63,604 bases of DNA from an uncultured Draconibacterium sp. GTDB lineage: Bacteria > Bacteroidota > Bacteroidia > Bacteroidales > Prolixibacteraceae. Positions 9,314-17,969 of the stretch are shown here, in pieces. The translations under genes and the position numbers were made by a program. The stretch lies in the NCBI GenBank assembly GCA_947492175.1, contig CANLMQ010000035.1:1-63604 (forward strand), written 5' to 3'. Under the pieces are notes generated by a model. The model was not told the DNA's origin. It saw only the letters and a list, made by a program, of their open reading frames with translations, and made no database searches. Numbering within the stretch: the first letter of the stretch is position 1; the number at the start of each line of letters is the position of its first letter.

Positions 9314-10660
9314 TTAAGGAATGATCATTTCTTCTACCTGCAGATCTTCTTTTAACGCACCGTATTTCTCAACCAATTCTTCTTTAATTCCTATTTCTGC
9401 TTTTGTGAAATATTTACCAAACAAGTTCCAACCGGTATTTAGCATCTCATCTATTTCAATGTTAATGTCGATGGCGAGTAATTTTTCAGAATATTCGCGG
9501 GCAAAGTCGATGGTTCGTTTATCGTAATCAGTCAAATCGAAACCATTTTCAATTTTGGTTTTAGCATTGGCTGCATCGGCAAACAAACGAATTGCCGTGT
9601 TCATTACCTGCGGGTGATCTTCGCGGGTTTTTTTTCCAATTACCAGTTGTTTCAGACGCGATAAACTTCTGAACGGATCAACAACGACTTTACCAATATC
9701 GGTTTCCTTTCTTAAAAACAACTGTCCTTCGGTAATGTATCCCGTATTATCCGGTATCGAGTGCGTAATATCTCCACCTGAAAGAGTAGTTACTGCAACA
9801 ATTGTAATGGAGCCTCCTTCCGGAAATTGTACCGCTTTTTCGTAAAGACGAGCCAGGTCGCTGTATAACGAGCCGGGCATGCTGTCTTTCGAAGGAATCT
9901 GATCCATACGGTTTGAAACAATACTAAGAGCATCGGCATATAATGTCATGTCGGTTAGCAATACCAGAACATTTTGGTTTTTCATGGCAAAATGCTCGGC
10001 GGCTGTTAATGCCATGTCAGGCACGAGCAAACGTTCAACCGGAGGATTTTCGGTGGTATTAACAAAGCTTATAATACGATCGAGAGCACCGGCATTTTCA
10101 AACAGGTTTTTAAAGTACAAGTAATCGTCGTTGGTAATACCCATTCCTCCAAGTATAATTTTATCTGCTTTGGCCCTTAGGGCTACCATTGCCATTACTT
10201 CGTTAAAAGGCTGATCGGGATCGGCAAAAAACGGGATTTTCTGACCGGTTACCAAGGTGTTGTTCAAATCAATTCCGGCAATTCCGGTGGCAATTAATTC
10301 CGAGGGTTGCTTTCTTCGAACCGGATTAACCGATGGTCCGCCAATTTCAACAACTTCTCCTTCAATTTCAGGACCTCCGTCGATAGGTTGCCCATACGCA
10401 TTAAAAAATCTTCCGCTTAGCTGTTCTCCAACTGTTAATTGTGGTGCATGTCCCAGAAAAACAACTTCTGCATTTGTTGGAATTCCCTCGGTTCCGGAGA
10501 ATATCTGAAGGGTTACCACATCGTTTTGTATTTTTACTACCTGTGCCAGCCGATTGTGAACCAAAGCCATTTCTTCGTTTCCAATACCAGTTGCTCTTAA
10601 CGAACAGGTTGCTTTTGTTACCTGGTCTATTTTTGTATGTATTTTTTGAAATGCTGTCAT
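9314..10660 (-). CDS. atpB: V-type ATP synthase subunit B
   Basis: Non-catalytic nucleotide-site subunit of the A3B3 head, 448 residues. Recognisable stretches are the N-terminal beta-barrel (residues 1-70), ELIATGIAGIDLNNTLV GQKIPFF region near 135-160, VLVLLTDMTLYADAL, and SMPGSLYSDLARLYEKA. As expected for B, no intact Walker A motif is present. The 11-base gap from subunit A and 18-base gap to D fit one operon. It is V-type B, not the F-type a subunit that carries the same symbol. Confidence 0.95.
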   Translation of the reverse strand: MTAFQKIHTKIDQVTKATCSLRATGIGNEEMALVHNRLAQVVKIQNDVVTLQIFSGTEGIPTNAEVVFLGHAPQLTVGEQLSGRFFNAYGQPIDGGPEIEGEVVEIGGPSVNPVRRKQPSELIATGIAGIDLNNTLVTGQKIPFFADPDQPFNEVMAMVALRAKADKIILGGMGITNDDYLYFKNLFENAGALDRIISFVNTTENPPVERLLVPDMALTAAEHFAMKNQNVLVLLTDMTLYADALSIVSNRMDQIPSKDSMPGSLYSDLARLYEKAVQFPEGGSITIVAVTTLSGGDITHSIPDNTGYITEGQLFLRKETDIGKVVVDPFRSLSRLKQLVIGKKTREDHPQVMNTAIRLFADAANAKTKIENGFDLTDYDKRTIDFAREYSEKLLAIDINIEIDEMLNTGWNLFGKYFTKAEIGIKEELVEKYGALKEDLQVEEMIIP

Positions 10661-10671
10661 TACTGTACTTT

Positions 10672-12456
10672 TTAGTTTTTACCTGATCCGTCCTCTTCGT
10701 AACCTGTAGCTCTTTCTTTTAATAATCCGGCTAGCTCATTTTCCAAAACATGGAATTTTTCGGATAGAAACTCGTTGTAATTCATTTGTTTGAAAAGGTT
10801 AATTACCTTTTTGAAATATGGATTCACTTCTTCAAATGATTCGAATGAGAACTGCGTATTGTAAACTTCCAATACTTTCTCCATCATATAACGTTGTCTT
10901 TTTATTGGGGTAGAGGCGTCTATTTTGTCAAATGCATCTTGTTGAAGAATAACAAAATCGATTACTTCGGATTTCCAGAAAACCAGGTGGTATTCGATAG
11001 GTACACCGTCATCGCCAAGAATGTTTATTTGTTCATATGCCTCGCGGCCACGTAACAAAATGTTTTTAGCCTTTAAAATATTGTTCACCCAATCTTCAGA
11101 AACATTGGTTTTCATGTTCTCAATAAATTCCGGGTATTCTATATATTTCGAATAGCTGTCAACCGCTTCAATCGCCGGGTATCGTTTACTGTCGGCGCGG
11201 TTTTGCGAAAGTGCGTAAAAACAGCGTGCCGTCTTTTTTGTTGCTTCGGTAACCGGTTCTTTTAAATTACCACCCGCAGGCGACACAGTACCAATAAAAG
11301 TAACCGAACCCGATTTGTTGTTATTGAGGTATACAAAACCTGCCCGTGCATAAAATCCTGAAATAATTGCCGGCAAATCCATTGGGAATGCGTCGGGGCC
11401 GGGAAGTTCTTCCATACGATTCGACATTTCGCGAAGCGCCTGCGCCCAACGTGAAGTTGAATCAGCCAAAAGCAAAATTTTTAGTCCCATAGAACGATAA
11501 TATTCGGCTATGGTCATTGCAGTATAAACCGATGCTTCGCGGGCCGCAACCGGCATGTTGGAAGTGTTGGCAATAATGGTTGTTCTTTCCATTAATTTTC
11601 TCCCTGTTCTGGGATCTTCTATTTCCGGGAATTCTGAAAAGATTTCAACCACCTCGTTTGCCCGTTCTCCACACGCTGCCATAATAATCATGTCGGCATT
11701 GGCTTGTTTCGAAAGAGCATGCTGCAGTACTGTTTTTCCTGTACCAAACGGACCTGGAATAAAACCGGTTCCTCCTTCAACTATAGGATTCAGACTGTCG
11801 ATTACCCGAATGCCTGTTTCCATAAAATTAAACGGGCGGGGTTTTTCTTTGTATGAACGGATAGGGATTTTTACAGGCCACTTCTGAACCATTGTAACCT
11901 TCTGTTCTTTTCCCTCTTCGTCTGTTAACACTGCAATAGTATCGGTAATTTTATATTCGTTTTTGGGGTTAATTTCTTTAACCGTAAAATTTCCTTTAAA
12001 ACTAAAAGGAACCATAATTTTATGGGGTATCCAGTTTTCCTGTACTTCGCCAAGCCAAGAGCCAGGAACAACTCTGTCGCCAGGTTTGGCCAGTGGTTTA
12101 AACTCCCAGAGTTTGTCGTTTTCGAGAGCAGAAGTGTAGTCTCCTTTTTTAAGGAAAGTACCTTCCATTTTATCGAGGTCGTGTTGTAATCCGTCGAAGT
12201 TTTTAGAAAGAATTCCCGGACCAAGAGTGGCTTCGAGCATATGCCCCATAAATTCTACTTCGGTTCCTATTTTTAATCCGCGGGTGCTTTCAAAAACCTG
12301 TATATAAGCATTGTTCTTACCAATGCGGATTACCTCCGCCATTAGTTTCACAGAACTCATTTTTATAAAGCAAATCTCGTTTTGCATTACAGGCCCGTCA
12401 ACGGCAACTGTAACGAGGTTCGATATAATCCCAACAACTTTTCCTTTCGTGTTCAT
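10672..12456 (-). CDS. atpA: V-type ATP synthase catalytic subunit A
   Basis: Catalytic ATPase subunit of 594 residues. The P-loop reads GPFGTGKTVLQHAL (about residue 235), followed by the catalytic-glutamate motif MAACGERANEVVEIF and SNMPVAAREASVYTAMT. The roughly 90-residue non-homologous insert typical of A (about 115-205) is present, which separates it from B and from F-type beta subunits. It is 11 bases downstream of the DUF2764 gene and 11 bases upstream of B. With an Na+-type K subunit, the enzyme probably pumps sodium out at ATP cost, though synthesis is possible in principle. Confidence 0.97.
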   Translation of the reverse strand: MNTKGKVVGIISNLVTVAVDGPVMQNEICFIKMSSVKLMAEVIRIGKNNAYIQVFESTRGLKIGTEVEFMGHMLEATLGPGILSKNFDGLQHDLDKMEGTFLKKGDYTSALENDKLWEFKPLAKPGDRVVPGSWLGEVQENWIPHKIMVPFSFKGNFTVKEINPKNEYKITDTIAVLTDEEGKEQKVTMVQKWPVKIPIRSYKEKPRPFNFMETGIRVIDSLNPIVEGGTGFIPGPFGTGKTVLQHALSKQANADMIIMAACGERANEVVEIFSEFPEIEDPRTGRKLMERTTIIANTSNMPVAAREASVYTAMTIAEYYRSMGLKILLLADSTSRWAQALREMSNRMEELPGPDAFPMDLPAIISGFYARAGFVYLNNNKSGSVTFIGTVSPAGGNLKEPVTEATKKTARCFYALSQNRADSKRYPAIEAVDSYSKYIEYPEFIENMKTNVSEDWVNNILKAKNILLRGREAYEQINILGDDGVPIEYHLVFWKSEVIDFVILQQDAFDKIDASTPIKRQRYMMEKVLEVYNTQFSFESFEEVNPYFKKVINLFKQMNYNEFLSEKFHVLENELAGLLKERATGYEEDGSGKN

Positions 12457-12467
12457 ATGATCATTTT

Positions 12468-13274
12468 TTACTGTGCAAATTCTTCAGAGAATTTGTAGCT
12501 CGATTTTATTTCATTAATTAGCTGGTGTAAGAATTTTTGCCCGGTGTCGCTGTCGAGTTTTGACCAGCGCTCGGTTATTCTGAGCTTTATAATAAAGCTT
12601 AATATCTTTTCGATGGTAAAATAGTGGTAGCAGGTTTGCTCTTCCAGGTATTTCCACATTAATTTATCCAGCTGCTTTTCTTTTTCTTCCTGTTTGTTTT
12701 GGGTTTCGGCAATCGAAAAAATTTCGTTTACCATGGGTACTTCGTTTTCGAGAAGTTTGGGTTTCAGCCTTTTGTTTAGCAGCAAAGAATATATCTCTTT
12801 ATTCTGTTTAACACGGATTAAATGTTCGTTGAGCGGATGATTAAACTGGATACAATTAAATGCAGTTAAAATATTTTTTGCATTTAGCTGTAAGTTAAAC
12901 CACTCTTTTAAAAAAGTGTTTTCTGTGGATAACAGGTATTCGAAAAACAGGCTGTTTAATTTAACCTCGTGTTTTATTTTCGATTTCGGGATTTCCTGTT
13001 CATCAGCCCATTCCAGAAAATTTAATATGTATGGTAAGGGTTCAATGGTGTCTTGGGGGATAGTATTTTTAGAACTTTCATTGTTAAAATGTAAGTCTAA
13101 AATATGTTGATTTTTACTGTCGTGGAAGAGCAACTCTACCAATTCGTAATCGGCCTTATCCAGTTGTGGCTTTAGTTCTTTTTTGAACCCGGAGCTCTCA
13201 ATTCCCGGGTTTCTCCCATCGAATATTAAATCGGGTAATCCAGCTACCAGGTAGTAATAGTTATTTTTTATCAT
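12468..13274 (-). CDS. DUF2764 family protein of the V-ATPase operon
   Basis: Predicted cytoplasmic protein of 268 residues, mostly helical, with no membrane segment. The N-terminus KNNYYYLVAGLPDLIF is the DUF2764 hallmark. The family is found inside V-ATPase operons of Bacteroidota, spirochaetes and chlamydiae, between subunits E and A as here. No gene for subunits C, F or G is present in this operon. A role replacing the C/d-type socket between central stalk and ring is an attractive inference from location and helical content, not something the sequence proves. It lies 11 bases upstream of atpA. Confidence 0.85.
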   Translation of the reverse strand: MIKNNYYYLVAGLPDLIFDGRNPGIESSGFKKELKPQLDKADYELVELLFHDSKNQHILDLHFNNESSKNTIPQDTIEPLPYILNFLEWADEQEIPKSKIKHEVKLNSLFFEYLLSTENTFLKEWFNLQLNAKNILTAFNCIQFNHPLNEHLIRVKQNKEIYSLLLNKRLKPKLLENEVPMVNEIFSIAETQNKQEEKEKQLDKLMWKYLEEQTCYHYFTIEKILSFIIKLRITERWSKLDSDTGQKFLHQLINEIKSSYKFSEEFAQ

Positions 13275-13294
13275 AACAAAATTGGATATTATTA

Positions 13295-13308
13295 ATCATC
13301 GCGATGAT
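13295..13308. repeat. 14-base perfect palindrome between atpE and the DUF2764 gene
   Basis: The sequence atcatcgcgatgat is self-complementary. It sits in the 90-base gap (13275-13364), the longest gap in an otherwise tightly packed operon. It could be a processing hairpin or internal regulator site; the size is small enough that chance cannot be excluded. Confidence 0.3.
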
Positions 13309-13364
13309 GTGTTATTACAGATAAGGCTGCAAATAATTCGTTTTACATTTTGTGTTTAATTGTT

Positions 13365-14009
13365 TTATTCACCCGCTTTGTTTTCTGATTCTGAATTGTT
13401 GCTAAACAGAAGTTCTGCGGTGGGGTGTTTAAGGTAATTTTTAAAATAGTCTACAAAATCTTTATCGGTAAAGCTTATTAAATAACTACCGTTTTCAGGG
13501 CCAATTTTAAAGCCATTTGTTAGTGTAGCATCAAACTGAATGTGAATTCCCTGGTTAAGGGTGTCGATTGCATTTGCCCGGAAAAACTCCATTAAATCTT
13601 CCTTGTTTTGCTGAGGAAGCAATACATTCAAATCCAACTTTTCAGGATTCTGGGGATTCCAGTTTTTTATAAGGGTAAGAATAATGGTTCTGATAAATTC
13701 GTCGTTTTTAAATGCATTTGTAACGGGTTGTTTTACCTGAGCCGTTGTTACAAGGGTTTTAATTTGCTGCTTAAGGTTGTTGATAGCCTGAATAGAAGCC
13801 AGTTTTATTTCCGCCTTTGTAATCTCGGTATATTCTAAGGCTTTTTCTGAAGCAAGGTTTATTATTTTTTCTTCTTCTTGCCTGGCTTTTTTTATAATTA
13901 TTTCAGCCTCCTCTTTTGCATTCGCAATAATAGTGGCAGCTTCGGTTTTTGCTTTAGCTATTCCTTCGTCGTATAATTTTTCTGTTAGTTTTTGAATCTT
14001 GTCAGACAT
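13365..14009 (-). CDS. atpE: V-type ATP synthase subunit E (peripheral stalk)
   Basis: Peripheral stalk subunit, 214 residues. Residues 1-95 form a long charged helix rich in Lys, Glu and Ala (for example ANAKEEAEIIIKKARQEEEK), the coiled-coil that normally pairs with subunit G. The C-terminal half is the globular head-binding domain. No subunit G/H gene is seen nearby, so the stalk partner is either elsewhere, divergent, or E itself. The gene starts 18 bases after the stop of a USP-like gene. This suggests transcription begins upstream of the USP genes. Confidence 0.92.
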   Translation of the reverse strand: MSDKIQKLTEKLYDEGIAKAKTEAATIIANAKEEAEIIIKKARQEEEKIINLASEKALEYTEITKAEIKLASIQAINNLKQQIKTLVTTAQVKQPVTNAFKNDEFIRTIILTLIKNWNPQNPEKLDLNVLLPQQNKEDLMEFFRANAIDTLNQGIHIQFDATLTNGFKIGPENGSYLISFTDKDFVDYFKNYLKHPTAELLFSNNSESENKAGE

Positions 14010-14027
14010 ATCTGTTAAATTTTATTG

Positions 14028-14906
14028 TTACGGAACTAGTGATTGTAAAGGATTGGGAGTATAGTTTACCGAAAAGACCGGCTGCTTACAACCGTGTACA
14101 ATTTCTGATACAAATTCTCCTATTTTAGTATTTGCAAAAAGTAAATCCTGATGGGTTCTGATAATTACCAGACCCGAATCGTGTTCTTTAATGTAATCCA
14201 GTATTACCCTGTGTTTGTCTTGCTGATGGACTTTCAGCACTTTAATTTCGCAATCAATATTATACGACCACAACAAGTGTCTGATTCTTTTTGCATTTTC
14301 GTAAGCAAGACTTTTTTGCTTGGTAATATTGGCATTAAGTGCAGAGAGAACAGTAATTTTTGCACCAAATTTTTGAGCGAACATGGCTGCCCAAAGCAGT
14401 CGTTTTTTAGTAGACTGGGAAATATCGATGGGGATAATTATGTTGTGAATATTTGATATCCCGGAGTCTTTGTCGACTGTTAAAACCGGACATTTTGATT
14501 TACTAACCAACTCGTCGATTTGAGTTTTGTTTAATGACCCCGGATATTGATTTTTACTTTTATCGATAAGAATAAACTGGTGACCACCTTGTTTCGATTC
14601 CCTGATAAGAGTGCTTGCAATATCGCCTTCTGCAATATCAACGCTGATATTTTCCGGAATTTCACTACCAAGTGCAGTTTTAATAAAACTGTTCAGCTCC
14701 TGCAACGCCTGCATGCGTGTATCAAATACTTTTTCAGCCAGAAACTTTCGAGCATAAAACGAGGGTGCCTCTACGACATTAATTATGTACAGATGCATTC
14801 CCAGTTTTTTCTGAAAAAACATGGCTTCTTTTAAAACCAATTTGCCTTCGTTGTTGGGAGGGACAAATGCCAGTATACTATGTGATTTCTTTTTTTGTTG
14901 TTTCAT
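14028..14906 (-). CDS. tandem universal stress protein (USP-like)
   Basis: Soluble protein of 292 residues with two UspA-like alpha/beta domains, roughly 8-147 (HSILAFVPP... ending CPVLTV) and 155-285 (NIIIPIDISQSTKKRLLWAA... ending QPVFSV). The usual ATP-binding signature G-x2-G-x9-G(S/T) before the last strand is absent in both halves, so a nucleotide-independent form is likely. It is 18 bases upstream of atpE and 21 bases downstream of the next USP-like gene. The role is presumably stress adaptation linked to V-ATPase expression; this is inference from context. Confidence 0.85.
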   Translation of the reverse strand: MKQQKKKSHSILAFVPPNNEGKLVLKEAMFFQKKLGMHLYIINVVEAPSFYARKFLAEKVFDTRMQALQELNSFIKTALGSEIPENISVDIAEGDIASTLIRESKQGGHQFILIDKSKNQYPGSLNKTQIDELVSKSKCPVLTVDKDSGISNIHNIIIPIDISQSTKKRLLWAAMFAQKFGAKITVLSALNANITKQKSLAYENAKRIRHLLWSYNIDCEIKVLKVHQQDKHRVILDYIKEHDSGLVIIRTHQDLLFANTKIGEFVSEIVHGCKQPVFSVNYTPNPLQSLVP

Positions 14907-14927
14907 TTTTATAATAGCATTTGAGAT

Positions 14928-15893
14928 TTACTGTAATCCGAAGCGTATGTTGCTCCATTCACTGTTTTTAATGTTTAGGGTTTCGGTTCTTTTTCGGGTG
15001 TATTTATTGTAGGCTCCCAACAGTTTGAACATGGGTTTGTTACGAATACTCATGCTTATAACCGGTTTGGGAGAATTATGAATTATTTCTTTGGCAAATT
15101 TGCCCAGGTAATTATTTGATGCGATATAGTTTTCGTGTGTTAAAAGCATTATCAAATCGGCATTGCCTTTTTCTGCATAATTCAGAAGACTTTGGGCCAT
15201 TTCTTTTTTCGAAGATTTGATAATTTCAAAAGTGCAGTCGATCCCGTTTTTCAGAATCCACTCTTTTATCAGTTTCGACCGGTAATAAGTCAAACTATTT
15301 TTGACATTTATGTTTTGGTTTACAATTGCCACGAACTTTAATCTGGCACCAAACATTTTAGAGTGATTTAAAGCCCACATTACCGAATCTTTGCATTTTT
15401 GGGTAATATCAATTGGAATAAGTATCTCGTTAATACCTGTTTTAGTCCATTTTTCATGAAGCATCATTACCGGACAGTCAACCCTTTTTAGGATATTTTC
15501 GGAATTTGCTTTTAGCTTGTTTACCAGTTTTTTAACATCGTCGCACTCCTTTATAAGTATTAAATCGTATACTTTTCGATTAAGTTCGTTTTGTATGGTA
15601 TAGGTATATTTCCCTTCCTCTACCTTAATTTGAATAAAATCGGGCAGGTCGTTATTAAAAAATTTCCCCGTTTCAAGGGTGAGCTTTGAATAGGCTTCGC
15701 GTTTCCTTAAAAACACAGGCACGCGCTTTGAAAAGGGAAGTGCGTTTATAATGGGCAACTTGGGAATTACCATTAATAATGTGATAGTTGAGGAATAGAT
15801 TTCGTGAAAATACAGTGCCTGTTTCAGCACGATATTTATTTCAGATGGGCATAAAACCGGAATAAGAATACTATGTATTTTCTTTTGCCTCAT
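14928..15893 (-). CDS. tandem universal stress protein (USP-like), second copy
   Basis: Protein of 321 residues with the same two-domain layout as its downstream neighbour: domain 1 about 5-150 (HSILIPVLCP..., CPVMML) and domain 2 about 158-290 (INEILIPIDITQKCKDSVMWAL..., KPVISM). A basic tail of about 30 residues follows. The ATP-binding glycine signature is degenerate here too. The shared IPIDI(S/T)Q start of domain 2 shows it is a diverged duplicate of the next gene. It starts 1 base after the stop of the upstream gene. Confidence 0.82.
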   Translation of the reverse strand: MRQKKIHSILIPVLCPSEINIVLKQALYFHEIYSSTITLLMVIPKLPIINALPFSKRVPVFLRKREAYSKLTLETGKFFNNDLPDFIQIKVEEGKYTYTIQNELNRKVYDLILIKECDDVKKLVNKLKANSENILKRVDCPVMMLHEKWTKTGINEILIPIDITQKCKDSVMWALNHSKMFGARLKFVAIVNQNINVKNSLTYYRSKLIKEWILKNGIDCTFEIIKSSKKEMAQSLLNYAEKGNADLIMLLTHENYIASNNYLGKFAKEIIHNSPKPVISMSIRNKPMFKLLGAYNKYTRKRTETLNIKNSEWSNIRFGLQ

Positions 15894-15894
15894 T

Positions 15895-16644
15895 TTATTT
15901 ACTATCGATAATTATTAAGTCTCTGCTTTCGTTTTTTAAAAACTTTTTAATGCCTTTGCATTTAGTAGAGTTCGGCACCTGGTTAATGCTAAGTTCTATT
16001 TCTTCGAAATTTTCGGAATAGAAGGTTCGGATTTCATCAGGGATTTCTGAAACATTTTTATTTAATACAAACAGTATTTCCAGATTTGATTCGGTTCTTT
16101 TACATATATCTTTAACCTGTTGTACCAGTTGCTCAGATGGCTTTTTATTGATATTGCCTACGAAGAGTAGTTTTTTGTTTCTTCCATTGGTAAATTCTCC
16201 GGGTACAACAAACATAGGATTGGCTGCGGTATTTATTATTTCCTCCAGACATTTGTTTTGCATGTTGCACGAATCAATAAAAGAACTGTAAGTGCCTAAA
16301 ACAATGTTGTGTGGCCCGTTTATTATAGGTTTGTATTGTAAAATAATACTAAGTTCTCCTTCAACTGATTGTGTATGAACTTTTCTTTTCTCGATATTAA
16401 AATTCGATAGTACCTTGTCTTTTAATTTTTTTAGTTCATGTTTTGTTATTTCCTTTAATTGAGGAGTGATCTTTCGCATCATAAAATGTCCCCAGTTCGG
16501 ACTTTGATAAGTTTGTAATATGGAAAGATGCGGTTTCTCCCGGTGAAGAAACTGTAACGCAAAAGAACTGGCGTGCCAACTTCCATCGGCAAAATCAGCT
16601 AGAATCAATGTTGGGGGTGTACCTGATGTTGTACTGTTGAGCAT
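15895..16644 (-). CDS. divergent USP-like protein, first gene of the USP/V-ATPase operon
   Basis: Soluble protein of 249 residues. TLILADFADGSWHASSFALQ near the N-terminus and NPMFVVPGEFT in the middle resemble the first and last strands of a USP domain. A second weaker domain follows (KKLLFVGNINKKPSEQL). I chose the ATG at 16644. The frame extends to a TTG at 16674, but that TTG overlaps a -7-like promoter element and the residues between do not resemble the family. This would be the first gene of a ten-gene minus-strand operon running through atpK. Function is not established beyond the fold resemblance. Confidence 0.65.
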   Translation of the reverse strand: MLNSTTSGTPPTLILADFADGSWHASSFALQFLHREKPHLSILQTYQSPNWGHFMMRKITPQLKEITKHELKKLKDKVLSNFNIEKRKVHTQSVEGELSIILQYKPIINGPHNIVLGTYSSFIDSCNMQNKCLEEIINTAANPMFVVPGEFTNGRNKKLLFVGNINKKPSEQLVQQVKDICKRTESNLEILFVLNKNVSEIPDEIRTFYSENFEEIELSINQVPNSTKCKGIKKFLKNESRDLIIIDSK

Positions 16645-16671
16645 TCGTGTAAACTTATTTTTATTCAGGTA

Positions 16672-16679
16672 CAAAAATA
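16672..16679 (-). promoter_or_regulatory. candidate -7 element of the USP/V-ATPase operon
   Basis: On the minus strand the bases read TATTTTTG, matching the Bacteroidota -7 consensus TAnnTTTG. It lies about 28 bases before the chosen ATG at 16644. No clear TTG is present at the -33 distance; that place is taken by the inverted repeat at 16691-16706. The match is good but short. Confidence 0.45.
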
Positions 16680-16690
16680 TTTTAGCAATT

Positions 16691-16763
16691 CCTGTTATTT
16701 TACAGGCAGAAGCCCCTATTTTTATAGGGGCCTGCCTATATCTGGGTAGGGATTTTCCTACCC
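16691..16763. promoter_or_regulatory. cluster of three inverted repeats upstream of the USP/V-ATPase operon
   Basis: Three palindromes lie in 73 bases. The first is cctgt/acagg with a 6-base spacer (16691-16706). The second is aggcag plus gcccctat pairing with ataggggc plus ctgcct, with a 4-base loop and a 2-base bulge (16704-16737). The third is gggtagg/cctaccc with a 6-base spacer (16744-16763). They are GC-rich against an AT-rich background. If the -7 element at 16672-16679 is right, the first covers the -33 zone and the others lie upstream, as for regulator sites. If transcription starts farther right they would be leader hairpins. Confidence 0.55.
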
Positions 16764-16858
16764 GGTAATGTATTGTAAATTATATTTTTAGAAACAGTGT
16801 GGGGGAAGTATGTGTGGTGAACGTATTGCTAAGGGCTGTCTGCGGAGGTGTAAAAAAA

Positions 16859-16890
16859 GCACCAATTAAATAAGTTAATTGGTGCTTTTT
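16859..16890. terminator. terminator of the arcB/arcC operon
   Basis: Perfect 10-bp stem gcaccaatta (16859-16868) with taattggtgc (16876-16885) and a 7-base loop. It is flanked by a run of A on the left and T on the right, so it can act on both strands. On the minus strand it lies about 40 bases after the ornithine carbamoyltransferase stop. Confidence 0.85.
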
Positions 16891-16924
16891 TATATGTCCT
16901 GAAGGTTCAGGAGGATGAATATTT

Positions 16925-17923
16925 TTAAGCCAAAGTAGCTACCATAACAGCTTTTATGGTGTGCATGCGGTTTTCAGCTTCATCGAAAACAACAGATGCT
17001 TCGCTCTCAAAAACTTCTTCTGTAACTTCCATGGCCTCAATGCCAAATTTTTGATAGATTTCTTCTCCAATTTTTGTGTCGCGATTGTGGAAAGCCGGTA
17101 AACAATGCAGGAATTTTACATTTGGGTTTCCGGTTAATTCCATTACTTTTTGGTTTATCTGGTAAGGAAGTAGCAGTTTAATTCGTTCTACCCATACTTC
17201 GTCAGGTTCTCCCATCGATACCCAAACATCGGTATATAAAAAATCGCAGTCTTTTACGGCTTCTGCAACATCGGTTGTAACCGTAATTTTTCCTCCCGTT
17301 TTTTCTGCAATGCTTTGGCACTGAGCCTGAAGTTCCTCTGCCGGCTGGCACTCGACTGGTGCAGCAGCCCGGAAATCCATTCCTAATTTGGCTGCTCCAA
17401 CCATAAGCGAATTACCCATATTGTTTCTTGCATCGCCCAGGTAGCAGAATTTTATTTCAGAAAGGGGCTTGTCAGAATGTTCTTTCATGGTTAAGAAGTC
17501 GGCCAGAATCTGGGTGGGGTGAAATTCGTTGGTTAATCCGTTCCACACCGGAACACCGGCATATTTCCCAAGTTCTTCAACAATATCCTGCCCAAAACCA
17601 CGATATTCGATTCCGTCGTACATGCGACCCAAAACGCGGGCTGTATCTTTCATTGATTCTTTTTGCCCAATTTGCGATCCCGACGGGCCCAGGTAGGTTA
17701 CTTTTGCGCCCTGATCGTAAGCAGCCACCTCAAAGGCGCATCGGGTACGAGTTGAGGCTTTTTCAAAAATCAGTGCAATATTTTTACCTGCTAATTGAGG
17801 TTGTTCTGTTCCGGCGTATTTTGCTTTTTTTAGTGTTTCTGAGAGATCCAGTAAAAAAGTAATTTCTTTGGTTGATAAATCCAGGAGTTTTAGGAAGTTC
17901 CTGTTTTTTAAGTTAAATGCCAT
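16925..17923 (-). CDS. arcB: ornithine carbamoyltransferase
   Basis: Enzyme of 332 residues that interconverts ornithine plus carbamoyl phosphate with citrulline plus phosphate. The carbamoyl-phosphate site STRTR is at residues 57-61, HPTQ follows near 135, and the ornithine-loop motif HCLPAFH is near 275. I start at the ATG at 17923 (MAFNLKNRNFL), the normal family N-terminus. An upstream ATG at 17977 would overlap carbamate kinase and add an atypical basic segment. Pairing with carbamate kinase suggests the catabolic direction; many Bacteroidota use an acetylornithine enzyme for biosynthesis instead. The symbol arcB rests on this context; argF is the alternative. Confidence 0.93.
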   Translation of the reverse strand: MAFNLKNRNFLKLLDLSTKEITFLLDLSETLKKAKYAGTEQPQLAGKNIALIFEKASTRTRCAFEVAAYDQGAKVTYLGPSGSQIGQKESMKDTARVLGRMYDGIEYRGFGQDIVEELGKYAGVPVWNGLTNEFHPTQILADFLTMKEHSDKPLSEIKFCYLGDARNNMGNSLMVGAAKLGMDFRAAAPVECQPAEELQAQCQSIAEKTGGKITVTTDVAEAVKDCDFLYTDVWVSMGEPDEVWVERIKLLLPYQINQKVMELTGNPNVKFLHCLPAFHNRDTKIGEEIYQKFGIEAMEVTEEVFESEASVVFDEAENRMHTIKAVMVATLA

Positions 17924-17969
17924 ATTGTTGAATATTTTATATTGGTTACTGTTTTTGTTTATTCTTTTT

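Noticed and set aside
16645..16674. TTG start for the first USP-like gene
   Set aside because: The TTG is part of a TATTTTTG promoter-like element and the added residues do not resemble the domain; the ATG at 16644 is better.
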